The notes under the pieces: generated by a model
The model's database searches: none
What the model was told of the DNA's origin: nothing
Seen by the model: only the letters and a program-made list of their open reading frames with translations
NCBI RefSeq assembly: GCF_003815655.1
Contig: NZ_CP033917.1
Coordinates: 806,001-870,000 of the forward strand
Source of the DNA: Chryseobacterium sp. G0201
GTDB taxonomy: Bacteria; Bacteroidota; Bacteroidia; Flavobacteriales; Weeksellaceae
Direction: 5' to 3'
Length of the DNA: 64,000 nucleotides
Made by a program: the position numbers and the translations under genes
Part shown: positions 8,093 to 17,970 of the stretch, one piece after another
How positions within the stretch are numbered: the first letter of the stretch is position 1
Layout of the letters: each line of letters opens with the position of its first letter

Positions 8093-11000
8093 TTATTCTT
8101 TAATGATCTTTTTAACCACTTTAGAATTGTTATCTAAAGTAATTGTGAATACGTATGTTCCGCTTACCAGATCAGATACATTTACTTTATTAGAAGTGGA
8201 AGTAATATCTGCATTTCTAACAAGCTTACCTGAAGCATCATGTACAGTAACAGTCGCTTTAGAAGCTTTACCCAGACTAACGTTTACAACGCTTTTGGCC
8301 GGGTTAGGATATACATTTACTCCTGAATTGTCTTTTGTGTCGTTAACACCTAAGGTAGTAGAATTTGTTTTCACAAAATAACCTCCAAATCCTGTTGTCT
8401 GGAAGCTTACTTCCCAATATTGATAGGTTTCATTCCAAACAATATCAGCAATATTTGGAGTAATTACAGTGGCTGCACTTCCAAAAGAAGCTACTGTACC
8501 TGTATTGCTCGCACTTGTTCCTGTATATTTTTCAACAATAAGATTGGCTTTATTGGCATTATCTGTACTTGAAGTTGGTAATTTAACCGCATTGGTAAGA
8601 TTGTAAGCATCAAATTCTGCCTGTTTGAAGTATAATGTCACTTTTCCTGTAGTGGTTGTAGGATTATTTTCAGGATTAATTTCGAATCTTCTTGATACAT
8701 AATTAGGCTGTGCATTATCAACCCAAACTTTAGAAGTCACATTTCCTGCAACTGTACTTGCCGTTTCTTTTTCGACTCTTGAAATTAACTGACAGTTGTT
8801 TACAAAATAATTGTATCCTACTGCTACCGGAGCCAATTTGGTTTGATTTGCTGTTGCTAAAACTTTAACTTCTGCTACATTTTCGTAGACAGTAGCTCTC
8901 ATTTTAAGATCAAACGTTCTTGCCGTCCAGGTCGTTCCGTCTGTAGATGTTTTTGATCTGTTATTTACTACAGCAGATTCGTTTTTCATAGCAATTCTTC
9001 CACTCAAACCATTGATAACGATGTAGAAATCTTTACCTGTAACGGTTTGAATATTTAAATCTGATAAATTAACATAGTTCCAGGTAAATCTCTGAATGTC
9101 ATTTACCCATGAAGAAACAGTTTTAGTCGCAATAATATCACCCGGATTTCCGTTTGTATCTACTTTTCTTACTTGGATATCAACCGCCATATCACTAGGA
9201 ATTGCAGACGTTCCTGTAAGGAATGAGAAACCGCCCAATTTACCCGTTAATGTTGGTGTATAACGAACAGCTAGAGCTGTGTTATCAAAAAAGTTATTGT
9301 TTTCTGTATTGGCAATGATGTAAGGTTCGTCATATGTAACGGTTTCAAAATTTGATTCTACACAATTTAACTCATCTGTAACAGCTTTATAAATATCTAA
9401 TTTACCAAAGCCCCATCTTGGATTTGGAATGTTTCCTGTTGCTCCGTCTTTTCTGGCATTAACAGTCAATCTGCTTTTTACTGCAGCCGCCGTTAAAGTA
9501 GGATTTGCCTGAAGTAATAAAGCTACAGCTCCTGCAACACCCGGTGAAGACATACTCGTTCCTTGATTTTTCACATAATAAGTGGTTCCGTTAATGATAT
9601 CGGTAGCTCCTGGTGCAGAGTTGCTTGATCTTGCGGAGATCACATTTTGTCCGGATCCGGTTATTTCCGGTTTTTGAAAACCATCCACCCTAGGTCCTTG
9701 AGAACTAAATGATGAAATAGATTCCTGTGGAGTAAGAACATAATAACCTCCTGCAGCAGTGTACCAACTCGCTCTTCCCATGTAAGAAGCTACCGTAATG
9801 GCACTGGATGCATTTCCTGGTGAACCCACAATGTATTCATTATTACCATTTGTCAACGTAGTTGCTACTCCCTGACTGTACAGCCAGCCATGTGTTGTTA
9901 TTTGTTGAGCACCGTTATTTGTGATTTCTAACGTATATGTTCCTTGTGCATTGGTTGTAGAACCTGTATTTCTGCTGACAACTAACTGTACATATCTTTT
10001 ATTATTATCTGTCCCCCAATAATTATACATGGTAGCCGTTAATCCTCCTCCCAGAACACTGTGTGCTGTATTTGTAGTAATATTCTGAGTATATTGCTGC
10101 CCGTCTGGTGCCGTTAATTTAGCTGTTACAGGGCTATCATCGTTAGCATACATCAAAAATGAAAAAACTGAAGCTGCCGAAGTGTTACTCGCTACCGTAA
10201 ATGTATAGGTTTGAGCTGCATTAGGTGCTATATCAACAGTTCTGTGAATATTTCCTCCATAATCATTACCTGCAGAGATGACTACTACTCTACCGGGACC
10301 TGAAGCAGTAAATGCATTGACTGCTACTTCATGACTTCCCGTACCATCATGAGCAGATCCTTGGCCTCCGATACTCATATTCACAACAATAGGCTTGTTT
10401 AGGGCTGTTGCTACATTTTTAAAATAAGTTAATGCATTAATGGTATTGGTCGTTGGGAAAGATCCATTCCCACCTTTTACAAAAATAATATCTGCTCCGG
10501 GAGCAAAACCTTTATGTCTCTTATCGGCAAATGCAGATCCGTTTCCTGCTGCTGTTCCGGACACGTGAGTTCCGTGGCCGTTGGTATCATTTTCACGGAC
10601 AAAATTGGCTGGTGTACCATCCAATTCATCTTCAATCTGTGCTCTTGTATATTCTACTCCTGTAGCAAATCCGGTTGGCGAGGTTTCTGATCCCTGAGGT
10701 GTTAATGTCTGATCCCAAATTGAATAAATCCTACTTTTCGTCTGATCTGTAGCACTTCTAAAATCCGGGTGCTTCCAATCGATACCCGTATCATAAACTC
10801 CAACCAAAACTCCGGTTCCTACGTATGAAGTATTGTTAAAAGCTCCATCCTGTAAAAGACTGGCTCCGGATTGTGCACGGCTAACATCATTATGAAGAAT
10901 ATCAAAAGTTGGAGCCATCACAGAAGTTACATAAGGAAGCTGAGTCAGTTTTTCAATATCCTCTATTCCGACCAGTGCGGTAACGAAATTAGGAAGTTGG

Positions 11001-11326
11001 CTTTGAACTAAAAATCCATCAGCCTTTAATTTTTCAGGTGTTTTTGTATAAATGATACAAGAATACATTGTTTGTGCTCCTTTTGAAGTCACCACCAAAT
11101 GTTTATCAAGCTGCATTTCAGGACGATCGAAATCTTTAATTTCAATTCCTTTTGATATTTTATCTTTGTTTTTCAACAAAATTTCAAATCTAGAGTCCAA
11201 TTTTTGAACCTGCCCAAACATTCCATACGATGAAAGGCCTAGAAAAATAGCAGCTACATTTCTTAAAGTATTCCTTCCTGTAACAGGAATATGTACTTTT
11301 GTAAATAATAGTTTTTTTAAATCCAT
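8093..11326 (-). CDS. Subtilisin-like (S8) serine protease with T9SS sorting domain
   Basis: The protein has 1077 residues from the ATG at 11326. An in-frame TTG eight codons upstream is possible, but the ATG gives a normal signal peptide ending at FGQ. After a propeptide-like region, the S8 catalytic residues are Asp179 (VYDTGID), His251 (NGHGTHVSG) and Ser591 (GTSMSSPG). A large insertion lies between His and Ser; it has PPC/jelly-roll character with no close pattern recognised. After the protease domain come beta-rich modules and the T9SS tail starting VNVYPNPAKSVVNVSL and ending KKIIKE. The enzyme should be exported through the outer membrane and digest extracellular protein. It is monocistronic. 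Confidence 0.93.
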   Translation of the reverse strand: MDLKKLLFTKVHIPVTGRNTLRNVAAIFLGLSSYGMFGQVQKLDSRFEILLKNKDKISKGIEIKDFDRPEMQLDKHLVVTSKGAQTMYSCIIYTKTPEKLKADGFLVQSQLPNFVTALVGIEDIEKLTQLPYVTSVMAPTFDILHNDVSRAQSGASLLQDGAFNNTSYVGTGVLVGVYDTGIDWKHPDFRSATDQTKSRIYSIWDQTLTPQGSETSPTGFATGVEYTRAQIEDELDGTPANFVRENDTNGHGTHVSGTAAGNGSAFADKRHKGFAPGADIIFVKGGNGSFPTTNTINALTYFKNVATALNKPIVVNMSIGGQGSAHDGTGSHEVAVNAFTASGPGRVVVISAGNDYGGNIHRTVDIAPNAAQTYTFTVASNTSAASVFSFLMYANDDSPVTAKLTAPDGQQYTQNITTNTAHSVLGGGLTATMYNYWGTDNNKRYVQLVVSRNTGSTTNAQGTYTLEITNNGAQQITTHGWLYSQGVATTLTNGNNEYIVGSPGNASSAITVASYMGRASWYTAAGGYYVLTPQESISSFSSQGPRVDGFQKPEITGSGQNVISARSSNSAPGATDIINGTTYYVKNQGTSMSSPGVAGAVALLLQANPTLTAAAVKSRLTVNARKDGATGNIPNPRWGFGKLDIYKAVTDELNCVESNFETVTYDEPYIIANTENNNFFDNTALAVRYTPTLTGKLGGFSFLTGTSAIPSDMAVDIQVRKVDTNGNPGDIIATKTVSSWVNDIQRFTWNYVNLSDLNIQTVTGKDFYIVINGLSGRIAMKNESAVVNNRSKTSTDGTTWTARTFDLKMRATVYENVAEVKVLATANQTKLAPVAVGYNYFVNNCQLISRVEKETASTVAGNVTSKVWVDNAQPNYVSRRFEINPENNPTTTTGKVTLYFKQAEFDAYNLTNAVKLPTSSTDNANKANLIVEKYTGTSASNTGTVASFGSAATVITPNIADIVWNETYQYWEVSFQTTGFGGYFVKTNSTTLGVNDTKDNSGVNVYPNPAKSVVNVSLGKASKATVTVHDASGKLVRNADITSTSNKVNVSDLVSGTYVFTITLDNNSKVVKKIIKE

Positions 11327-11445
11327 GTTGCGTAATTTTAAACAATACAATTATACAATTTTTATTTATTTTATAGCTAATTAACAGATATTATTAAAAT
11401 TTAAACATCTAAAATATCAAATAATTATTTAATTTATTACAATTT

Positions 11446-12024
11446 ATGCAGGACTTTATATTTTATTTAAAATTAGGCTGGGAACATATTATATCTCTTG
11501 ATGCGCTTGATCATCAGTTGTTTGTTTTAGCATTAATCGCAATTTATTCTTATAATGATTGGAAGAAAATTCTAATCTTGGTAACTGCATTTACCATTGG
11601 CCATTCCATTACGTTGGCTTTAAGTATTTTAGATATTGTAAGAGTTTCTTCAAATTGGGTAGAGTTTTTGATTCCGGTGACGATTGTTGTAACTTCATTA
11701 GGTAATATTTTAATGAAAAATAAAAAGAACGGTTTAATGAAATTGAATTATTATTTAGCCTTAATTTTCGGCTTGATCCACGGCATGGGCTTTGCGAATA
11801 CCGCAAGAGTAATGATCGCGAAAAGTCAAAGTATTTTTTTTCCGCTTTTAGGTTTCAATATTGGTTTGGAATTGGGGCAGATCGTGATTGTTTTTGCAAT
11901 TTTAATTCTCCTTTTTATTTTACTTAAAATTTTCAAGGTGAATAAAAAAGACTGGATCTTATTTGTTTCGTCCGGTGTATTTGCATTATCCTTAAAAATG
12001 GCTTTAGAAAGAATTCCTTTTTAA
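11446..12024 (+). CDS. HupE/UreJ-like integral membrane protein
   Basis: This 192-residue protein has about six membrane helices. Hallmarks are the N-terminal GWEHIISLDALDHQLFVLAL, FTIGHSITLALS and FGLIHGMGFA, with conserved His and Asp residues inside the membrane segments, as in HupE/UreJ metal (nickel/cobalt) permeases. This short form, without a signal peptide, is common in Bacteroidota; a metal substrate has not been shown for it. The gene overlaps the 3' end of the convergent MFS gene by 21 bp. No own regulator is visible. Confidence 0.85.
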   Translation: MQDFIFYLKLGWEHIISLDALDHQLFVLALIAIYSYNDWKKILILVTAFTIGHSITLALSILDIVRVSSNWVEFLIPVTIVVTSLGNILMKNKKNGLMKLNYYLALIFGLIHGMGFANTARVMIAKSQSIFFPLLGFNIGLELGQIVIVFAILILLFILLKIFKVNKKDWILFVSSGVFALSLKMALERIPF

Positions 12025-13389
12025 TTTAAATTCAGAAATCAAAAATATACTTATAGTTATTAATAGTAAAAAGATCATGGCATACACGGCCATTAAATAT
12101 CCATTCGTAAAGTTAAAATAGATACGTCCGACCAGGCTTACCCCAAATCCCACAGAAATTTGCTGTATCGTCAAATAAACTCCTGTGGCAATTGACGTTA
12201 TAGAAACCGGTAATTTCCGCATCGCATTGGTGAACATTGAGGGCAAAACAATTCCACAGCCAATACCATAAAAAAACAAAACAACAATCGTCGCCTGAAA
12301 ATTGACAGTTGATGTACCAATCGTATAAATATGCCCGATAAGTCCTGCAACCATTATAACTAAACCGAAAATAATAAATTTCTCCTGATATTTATTTAAA
12401 AATCTCACAGATAAAAGTGATGCGATAACATATCCAACACCTTGACAGGCAAACAACAACCCAGTTTTCGTAGAACTCAAATGATGCTGTTCTTCAAGAA
12501 AATTGGCATTGACAAAAAAGTAAGAATCCTGAACTAAATAATAAGTAACCGCTGCTAAAAGCGCTATTTTAAAACTCGGATAGAAAAAAGGCTGCATATT
12601 GATAAGAACTTCTTTTCCTTGTTTAAATTTACTTTTTTGATGAAAAATAAAAATGATAAAACCAGTTACAGATAAAAGCATTAATAAAATATGACTTCCA
12701 CTCCATCCTTCTTCCCCGCCGGCAACAATCTCGTACATCAGAATTATTAATAAAATTATTAAGATGATCTGAGGAAGTATCTGGATTGATTCTTTGGTCT
12801 TTATTTCAACTTCTTTCAAATATTTTTTAGCTAAAATAATCACTAGAAGCGCAAGCGGAATATTAATAAAGAAAACAAGTCGCCACGCATCAAAACTAAA
12901 ATTAAGATCCGGAATGATGCCCCCAAACACCTGCCCAACCACCGAAGCTATACCTGCAATTGCGCCATAAATGCCAAGTGCTTTTACTCTTTCTTCTTCA
13001 ACTTCAAAAACGCTGGATATTAAAGCTACCCCTTGCGGAACCATAAAAGCCGCCGAAATCCCCTGAAAAAGTCTGCTTACATTCAGTTCGATCGCAGAAC
13101 TCGAGATACCGCATAACAATGAAAACAGCATAAAGCTAAACATTGAAGCTATAAAGGTCTTTTTATGACCAAATTTATTTCCAATTTTACTTCCGGTAAT
13201 CAAAAAAGCACCATATCCGATAATATAAAACACAATAATAAACTGCGCCTCGGCAGAATTAGCCTGTAAAGAATTTCTTATTGACGGTATTGCAATATTT
13301 ACTATAAAAAGATCTAAAACACATAAAAAAATTGACATTGAGATCACTATTAAACTCAACCATTTGTTAAACTCTCGAAAATTCCTCAT
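12004..13389 (-). CDS. MFS efflux transporter, DHA2 (14-helix) type
   Basis: This 461-residue protein has about 14 hydrophobic helices, the number expected for the DHA2 drug:H+ antiporter family. The N-terminus has LDLFIVNIAIPSI (motif D1-like). Motif A is IGNKFGHKKTF and the motif C region is GAIAGIASVVGQVFGGII. The family exports drugs, dyes or metabolites. It is divergent from an HxlR regulator gene 86 bp away with a shared control region, so it is probably controlled by that regulator. Its 3' end overlaps the HupE-like gene. The substrate cannot be told from sequence. Confidence 0.9.
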   Translation of the reverse strand: MRNFREFNKWLSLIVISMSIFLCVLDLFIVNIAIPSIRNSLQANSAEAQFIIVFYIIGYGAFLITGSKIGNKFGHKKTFIASMFSFMLFSLLCGISSSAIELNVSRLFQGISAAFMVPQGVALISSVFEVEEERVKALGIYGAIAGIASVVGQVFGGIIPDLNFSFDAWRLVFFINIPLALLVIILAKKYLKEVEIKTKESIQILPQIILIILLIILMYEIVAGGEEGWSGSHILLMLLSVTGFIIFIFHQKSKFKQGKEVLINMQPFFYPSFKIALLAAVTYYLVQDSYFFVNANFLEEQHHLSSTKTGLLFACQGVGYVIASLLSVRFLNKYQEKFIIFGLVIMVAGLIGHIYTIGTSTVNFQATIVVLFFYGIGCGIVLPSMFTNAMRKLPVSITSIATGVYLTIQQISVGFGVSLVGRIYFNFTNGYLMAVYAMIFLLLITISIFLISEFKLKRNSF

Positions 13390-13420
13390 ATTTATTGATA
13401 AAATTTTAACTTTACCACTT

Positions 13421-13451
13421 CAAAAGTAACAACATCCATCCCTGCTGTCAA
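13421..13451 (-). promoter_or_regulatory. Promoter of the MFS efflux gene
   Basis: Minus strand TTG (13451-13449), 20 bp spacer, then TACTTTTG (13428-13421): a full match to the Bacteroidota -33/-7 consensus, 31 nt upstream of the MFS start. Confidence 0.65.
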
Positions 13452-13465
13452 GTAGGTAAAAAAAA

Positions 13466-13478
13466 CATACTCAGTATG
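13466..13478. promoter_or_regulatory. Palindrome overlapping the HxlR start codon; candidate operator
   Basis: CATACTCAGTATG is a perfect palindrome around a central C, and its last three bases are the ATG of the HxlR gene. It lies 15 bp upstream of the MFS promoter's -33 box. HxlR-family dimers bind short inverted repeats in the gap to a divergent target gene, so this is a plausible autoregulatory site (inference). Confidence 0.4.
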
Positions 13479-13847
13479 AATTTTAGTACTAATTCTGATA
13501 ATGAAACCATTAGCTGCACAGAAAATTTTCTGTTTTTAGCAAATAACTGCTACGCAGAACATGCTTTGAAGCTAATTAATGGAAAATGGAAGATCTCTCT
13601 GATCAAAATCATCGCCAATGACTGCCCGAAAAGATTCGGAGTTTTGAAACGAGAATTAGATAATCTTGCACAGGGAACTTTAAGTACAATTTTAAAAGAA
13701 ATGGAAAATGACGGAATTATCCTGCGAATCGCCTATGCCGAAATACCACCCAGAGTGGAATACAAATTAACAGAAAAAGGCATTGCCTTATTACCGATCA
13801 TAAAATCAATGGAAGACTGGTGGTTAGCCTTTCCTAAAAACAATTAA
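13476..13847 (+). CDS. HxlR-family winged-helix regulator
   Basis: This 123-residue protein is a one-domain HxlR regulator: a central CYAEHALKLINGKWKISLIKI followed by the winged helix with CPKRFGVLKRELDNLAQGTLS and a wing at PPRVEYKLTEKG. An N-terminal cysteine pair region (SCTENF..NNCY) could sense oxidants or electrophiles as in some family members, but this is inference. It is transcribed away from the MFS efflux gene and probably represses it and itself. The M1 peptidase gene begins 15 bp after its stop, so the two may be co-transcribed, though their functions seem unrelated. Confidence 0.88.
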   Translation: MNFSTNSDNETISCTENFLFLANNCYAEHALKLINGKWKISLIKIIANDCPKRFGVLKRELDNLAQGTLSTILKEMENDGIILRIAYAEIPPRVEYKLTEKGIALLPIIKSMEDWWLAFPKNN

Positions 13848-13862
13848 TAAACATTAGCAGCT

Positions 13863-16241
13863 ATGAAATTTAATATCCTTTTTATACTCTCTTTTTGTAG
13901 CGTGGGTATTGTTGCACAAAACATTCAAAATAACCCTGGAAGCAACCACGGAAACAGATTTGAGCAATTAGGTACAATTCTTCCTACTCCCAATATTTAC
14001 AGAACAGCTTCCGGAGCTCCGGGACACGGATATTGGCAAAACAGAGCCGATTATAATATCACCGCTTATCTTGATGAAGATAAAAGGAATTTAAAAGGTT
14101 CCGAAACCATCACCTATTACAACAACTCTCCCGACGATCTGGATTACATCTGGCTACAATTAGATGAAAATCAACAATCTACTGTTAAAAAAGCAGATTT
14201 TCAGTTTTCATCTACAATTCCGCAATCTACAAACGATCAACAATTAAAAATGACAGATCTTCCTGTAAAAGATAATGGATACGGTGTAAACCTTGAAAAA
14301 GTGACCGATGCATCCGGAAATCCACTAAAATATACGGTGAATAAAACGATGATGCGTATTGATCTGCCTAAGGTTTTAAAGAAAGGAGAACAGCTTGTTT
14401 TTAAAGTAGATTGGAATTACAATATTCCAAACCGTATGAAAATGGGCGGTCGCGGCGGTTATGAAAACTTTCCGGAAGACGGAAATGATCTTTACACCAT
14501 GACACAATGGTATCCGAGAATGTGCGTTTACAGCGATTTCCATGGATGGCAGAATCATCAGTTCACAGGAAGAGGCGAATTTGCTTTAGTTTTCGGAAAT
14601 TTTAAAGTTTCCATGAACGTTCCCGCAGATCATATTGTAGGCGGAACCGGAGAATGTAAAAATTACGATCAGGTGTTGACATCGGATCAATTAGGAAGAT
14701 ACAGAAAAGCCGAAAGTGCAAACGAACCCATAGAAATCGTTACGTTGGATGAAGCTAAAAAAGCAGAAAAAAATCATTCAAAACAAAGAAAAACATGGAA
14801 TTTTGAAGCAAATGATGTAAGAGATTTCGCCTGGACCTCATCGAGAAAATTCGTTTGGGACGGAATGCGCGTAACAATCCCAGAAAACAATAATAAAGTA
14901 ATGGCCATGAGTTTCTATCCAAAAGAAGCTTATGCTTTATATAGAAAATATTCAACGAAGGCGGTTGCGCACACCATCAAAACATACTCAGAATTTACAA
15001 TTCCTTATCCATATCCTGTTGCACAATCTGTGGAAGCTGCCAACGGAATGGAATATCCAATGATCTGTTTCAACTTCGGAAGAACAGAAAAAGACGGAAC
15101 CTATTCTGAAGGAACAAAAAACGGAATGATCGGCGTTGTGATTCATGAAGTTGGACATAACTTCTTCCCGATGATCATTAATTCTGACGAAAGACAATGG
15201 AGCTGGATGGATGAAGGTTTAAATACTTTTACAGAATATTTAACGGAAGAAAAATGGGATAATAAATTCCCTTCAAAACGCGGTCCGGCTTGGACAATCG
15301 TTGATTATATGAAACTTCCGAAAGATCAGCTGGAGCCTATCATGAGTAATTCTGAAAATATTATTCAGTTTGGTCCGAATGCTTATTCTAAACCTGCTAC
15401 AGGATTGAATATTCTTCGTGAAACTATTATGGGCAGAGAACTTTTCGACAAAGCGTATAAAACGTATGCTAAAAGATGGGCTTTCAAACATCCTGAGCCT
15501 GCAGATTTTTTCAGAACGATGGAAGATGCGAGCGGTGAAGACTTAGACTGGTTCTGGAGAGGCTGGTTTTACGGAACCGATCCTGTAGACATCGCCATAG
15601 ATAAAGTGACCATCGCAACCCCGGATTTAGATGCCATACCAATGGCAAAAGAAGAAACTTATACTGTTGACAAGCCTTTACAAAACGAGTTTGAAGATAT
15701 TTCAAAAATCAGAAACAGAGAAGATAAAAACATCACTTTTGATGTAGAAAAAGATAAAAGTCTTCAGGATTTCTACTATCGTTACGACAGAGGTCAGGAA
15801 AAAGTAGACAACAGCAAAACGTATACTGTAAAGAAAGATGAAAATGCAGCTTTAGATTCTAAAGACAAGGATAAATTTAAAAACATCACAGCGTATCAAA
15901 TCGATTTCGTCAACAAAGGCGGATTGGTAATGCCTGTTATTCTTGAATTTACTTTCGAGGACGGCACAAAACTGTACGACAAATCTTCAGCTCAAATCTG
16001 GAGACAGAATGAAAAGAAAGTTTCGAAAACATTTTATTTTGATAAAAAATTAAAATCAATTCAGCTTGATCCGATGAGAGAAACGGCGGATATTGACACT
16101 TCAAATAATGTATGGAATAATGACGGAAATTCTGCGACAAGCTCGAAATTCCAATTATTTAAACAAAAACAAGACGGCCCGGTAAGAGGCGGCTCAAACG
16201 GAAAAGTAAATCCGATGCAGGCTGCAGGAAAGAAAAGCTAA
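13863..16241 (+). CDS. M1 family zinc metallopeptidase (aminopeptidase)
   Basis: This 792-residue protein has a signal peptide (ending VAQ, residue 18). An N-terminal beta-domain contains the M1 feature TAYLDEDKRNLKGSETITYY. The thermolysin-like catalytic domain has HEVGHNFFP (His428, Glu429, His432) and the third zinc ligand Glu451 in WMDEGLNTF, 19 residues after His432. The GxMEN exopeptidase motif is replaced by NGMEYP (AANGMEYPMICF), as in many Bacteroidota M1 proteins, so the exact exo/endo specificity is open. No T9SS tail is present; the end is a lysine- and glycine-rich low-complexity stretch. It probably acts in the periplasm or at the surface. Confidence 0.93.
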   Translation: MKFNILFILSFCSVGIVAQNIQNNPGSNHGNRFEQLGTILPTPNIYRTASGAPGHGYWQNRADYNITAYLDEDKRNLKGSETITYYNNSPDDLDYIWLQLDENQQSTVKKADFQFSSTIPQSTNDQQLKMTDLPVKDNGYGVNLEKVTDASGNPLKYTVNKTMMRIDLPKVLKKGEQLVFKVDWNYNIPNRMKMGGRGGYENFPEDGNDLYTMTQWYPRMCVYSDFHGWQNHQFTGRGEFALVFGNFKVSMNVPADHIVGGTGECKNYDQVLTSDQLGRYRKAESANEPIEIVTLDEAKKAEKNHSKQRKTWNFEANDVRDFAWTSSRKFVWDGMRVTIPENNNKVMAMSFYPKEAYALYRKYSTKAVAHTIKTYSEFTIPYPYPVAQSVEAANGMEYPMICFNFGRTEKDGTYSEGTKNGMIGVVIHEVGHNFFPMIINSDERQWSWMDEGLNTFTEYLTEEKWDNKFPSKRGPAWTIVDYMKLPKDQLEPIMSNSENIIQFGPNAYSKPATGLNILRETIMGRELFDKAYKTYAKRWAFKHPEPADFFRTMEDASGEDLDWFWRGWFYGTDPVDIAIDKVTIATPDLDAIPMAKEETYTVDKPLQNEFEDISKIRNREDKNITFDVEKDKSLQDFYYRYDRGQEKVDNSKTYTVKKDENAALDSKDKDKFKNITAYQIDFVNKGGLVMPVILEFTFEDGTKLYDKSSAQIWRQNEKKVSKTFYFDKKLKSIQLDPMRETADIDTSNNVWNNDGNSATSSKFQLFKQKQDGPVRGGSNGKVNPMQAAGKKS

Positions 16242-16254
16242 AAAAATAATTTTT

Positions 16255-16287
16255 AAAAAGTATTCAGAATCTGGATACTTTTTTTTT
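16255..16287 (+). terminator. Hairpin terminator after the M1 peptidase
   Basis: AAAAAGTATTCAG pairs with CTGGATACTTTTT over a 3-nt loop, followed by a T run. Confidence 0.75.
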
Positions 16288-16294
16288 AGATTTG
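16287..16294 (+). promoter_or_regulatory. Candidate -7 box of the 16321 gene
   Basis: TAGATTTG matches TAnnTTTG exactly, 26 bp upstream of the ATG. The -33 is poor (TTC at 16263-16265). The box directly follows the upstream terminator. Confidence 0.45.
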
Positions 16295-16320
16295 CCACTT
16301 ATAAAAAACTTTTAACCCCC

Positions 16321-17208
16321 ATGAAAAAACTTAGTTTATTGTTGATATTTATCTTTTCAGCACAGAGCTTTTTTGCTCAGTCTTTACAATTCTACACCGG
16401 AAAAAGAGATTTCATCCCCATTGAAATTCTAATGGAAGACGGCAGTACAAAAAAGGGATTCGCTCAGGATTTTATGCTTCCGGATGTTGCTACTTTCAGC
16501 TTTATGGGAAAAGGCGCAAAGTATGCTAATTTAGACAGAAAGGAAGTAAAATTTAAATCATCAAAAAGCGATACTCAAGTACAATTGATTTCAGTCTCAG
16601 ATATAAAAAGCCTTATTTATACAAATGAAGACACGCAGGAAACATCTCAACTCGACAAACGTCTTGTAAAAGAAATAAATAATGACCTGGAAATGGAATC
16701 AGAAGGAAAAGTATTGATGCTTCCGCTGATGCAAAAAGGGAAAATAAATCTGTATGGCTATAGAAGTATGATGTGCAGAGCCGATTTTGGAGATAACATT
16801 TCATCAGGATTTAATGGAAACGAAGACAACTGCCAACTTACATATGTGATGATCTATTTAAGTAAACCAGACGAAACTTTTGCCGTTGCGCCGGTAGATT
16901 ACAGTTCATTAAGTCCTTTCGCTTTATTCAATATGAAAACTTTGTATAAAAAGTTTTATAAAGCATACGACATTGTAGGCGCCGATTGTCCTGAATTTCT
17001 GAAAAAAGTGGATGAAGCAAGACAAAGCGATTATTTCTCCAACAAAACTTTCAAAGAAAACAAAAGAGAATCAGAAGCCGAAAGAAAAGCTTTAATTAAA
17101 GGAAAAAAAGGTGCAGAAGCATCCAGAATCAATATGAAGTTCAGAACAGAATTATTCATAAAAATGTACCGAAAACTGCTTGATGATTATGAGCAAACAT
17201 GCCATTAA
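16321..17208 (+). CDS. Conserved secreted protein of unknown function
   Basis: This 295-residue protein has a clear signal peptide (FFAQ, residue 20). The mature part starts SLQFYTGKRDFIPIEILMED and has repeated beta-strand patterns such as LMEDGSTKKGFAQDF and DTQVQLISVSDIKSLIY. That arrangement resembles small Bacteroidota envelope proteins that set a phenotype through an RNA-like SH3/Sm beta fold, but I do not recognise a named family. The C-terminal 70 residues are highly charged and helical. Cysteines (CRADFGD, CQLTY, CPEF, near the end TCH) could form disulfides. It stands alone between two terminators. Confidence 0.8.
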   Translation: MKKLSLLLIFIFSAQSFFAQSLQFYTGKRDFIPIEILMEDGSTKKGFAQDFMLPDVATFSFMGKGAKYANLDRKEVKFKSSKSDTQVQLISVSDIKSLIYTNEDTQETSQLDKRLVKEINNDLEMESEGKVLMLPLMQKGKINLYGYRSMMCRADFGDNISSGFNGNEDNCQLTYVMIYLSKPDETFAVAPVDYSSLSPFALFNMKTLYKKFYKAYDIVGADCPEFLKKVDEARQSDYFSNKTFKENKRESEAERKALIKGKKGAEASRINMKFRTELFIKMYRKLLDDYEQTCH

Positions 17209-17217
17209 TTATCATTT

Positions 17218-17248
17218 AAAATTCACTTATAATAAGTGAATTTTTTTT
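17218..17248. terminator. Bidirectional hairpin terminator
   Basis: ATTCACTTAT and ATAAGTGAAT form an inverted repeat followed by eight T on the plus strand. It lies between the 16321 gene (+) and the convergent LytTR gene (-). Confidence 0.7.
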
Positions 17249-17271
17249 ATGAAAAACCTTAAATAATTTTT

Positions 17272-17970
17272 TTAATTCAAATACGTTTTCAAGAAATTCT
17301 TATACGTTCTGCCTAACGGAAGTTTATCACCGTCTTTAAGATAAACATTACCTGTATCATAAGAACTGATATGAGATGACAAAACGATGTATGATTTATG
17401 AATTCTGATAAATCCCAAGTCTTGAAATTTCTCTTCAAAATTAGACATTCGTTCCAAAATCATGTATTTTTTGAGAGCTGTAATAAGGACGATATATTCT
17501 CCAAACCCCTGAATCCATTTAATATCTTCCAGGAAAACTTTATTCATGATATAATTGGATTTAAACATAATAAAATCCTCCTGCTTTTTATTCTCTGCTG
17601 AATTTTTAAACTGTAAAAAATCTTTTGCTTTATTGACTGCTTTTTTAAACGTTTCAAAATCTACAGGCTTCACAAGATAATGCACAACATCCAACTCAAA
17701 GGCTTTTACAGCATATTGGGTTTCCAGCGTAAGGAATATGCAGAGAGGTTTGTAGGGTAACTGCTGCAAGAGTTCAATCCCATTCATATAGGGCATATTG
17801 ATATCCAGAATCACAAGATCTACTTTATTTTTCAGAAGATATTCTAATGCTTCTTCCGGGTTTTGAAATCCTTTTATAAGGTCTATCCCTTCTATTTGAT
17901 CACAGTACTGCTCAATAAGCTGCAACGCAGGATATTCATCATCTACACTTACTATTGTCAAATTGGTCAT
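17272..17970 (-). CDS. LytTR-family response regulator
   Basis: This 232-residue protein has a receiver domain (acidic pair Asp10/Asp11, phospho-acceptor Asp56 in LVILDINMP, Lys in VKPVDF) followed by a LytTR DNA-binding domain (IKWIQGFGEYIVL.. and the RIHKSYIV motif). It overlaps the kinase gene upstream by 4 bp, so the two are translated together. The pair is divergent from DUF2490, citrate-type and dicarboxylate transporter genes, which suggests it controls carboxylate uptake; this is inference from position. The LytTR binding site was not identified in the 96-bp divergent gap. Confidence 0.93.
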   Translation of the reverse strand: MTNLTIVSVDDEYPALQLIEQYCDQIEGIDLIKGFQNPEEALEYLLKNKVDLVILDINMPYMNGIELLQQLPYKPLCIFLTLETQYAVKAFELDVVHYLVKPVDFETFKKAVNKAKDFLQFKNSAENKKQEDFIMFKSNYIMNKVFLEDIKWIQGFGEYIVLITALKKYMILERMSNFEEKFQDLGFIRIHKSYIVLSSHISSYDTGNVYLKDGDKLPLGRTYKNFLKTYLN

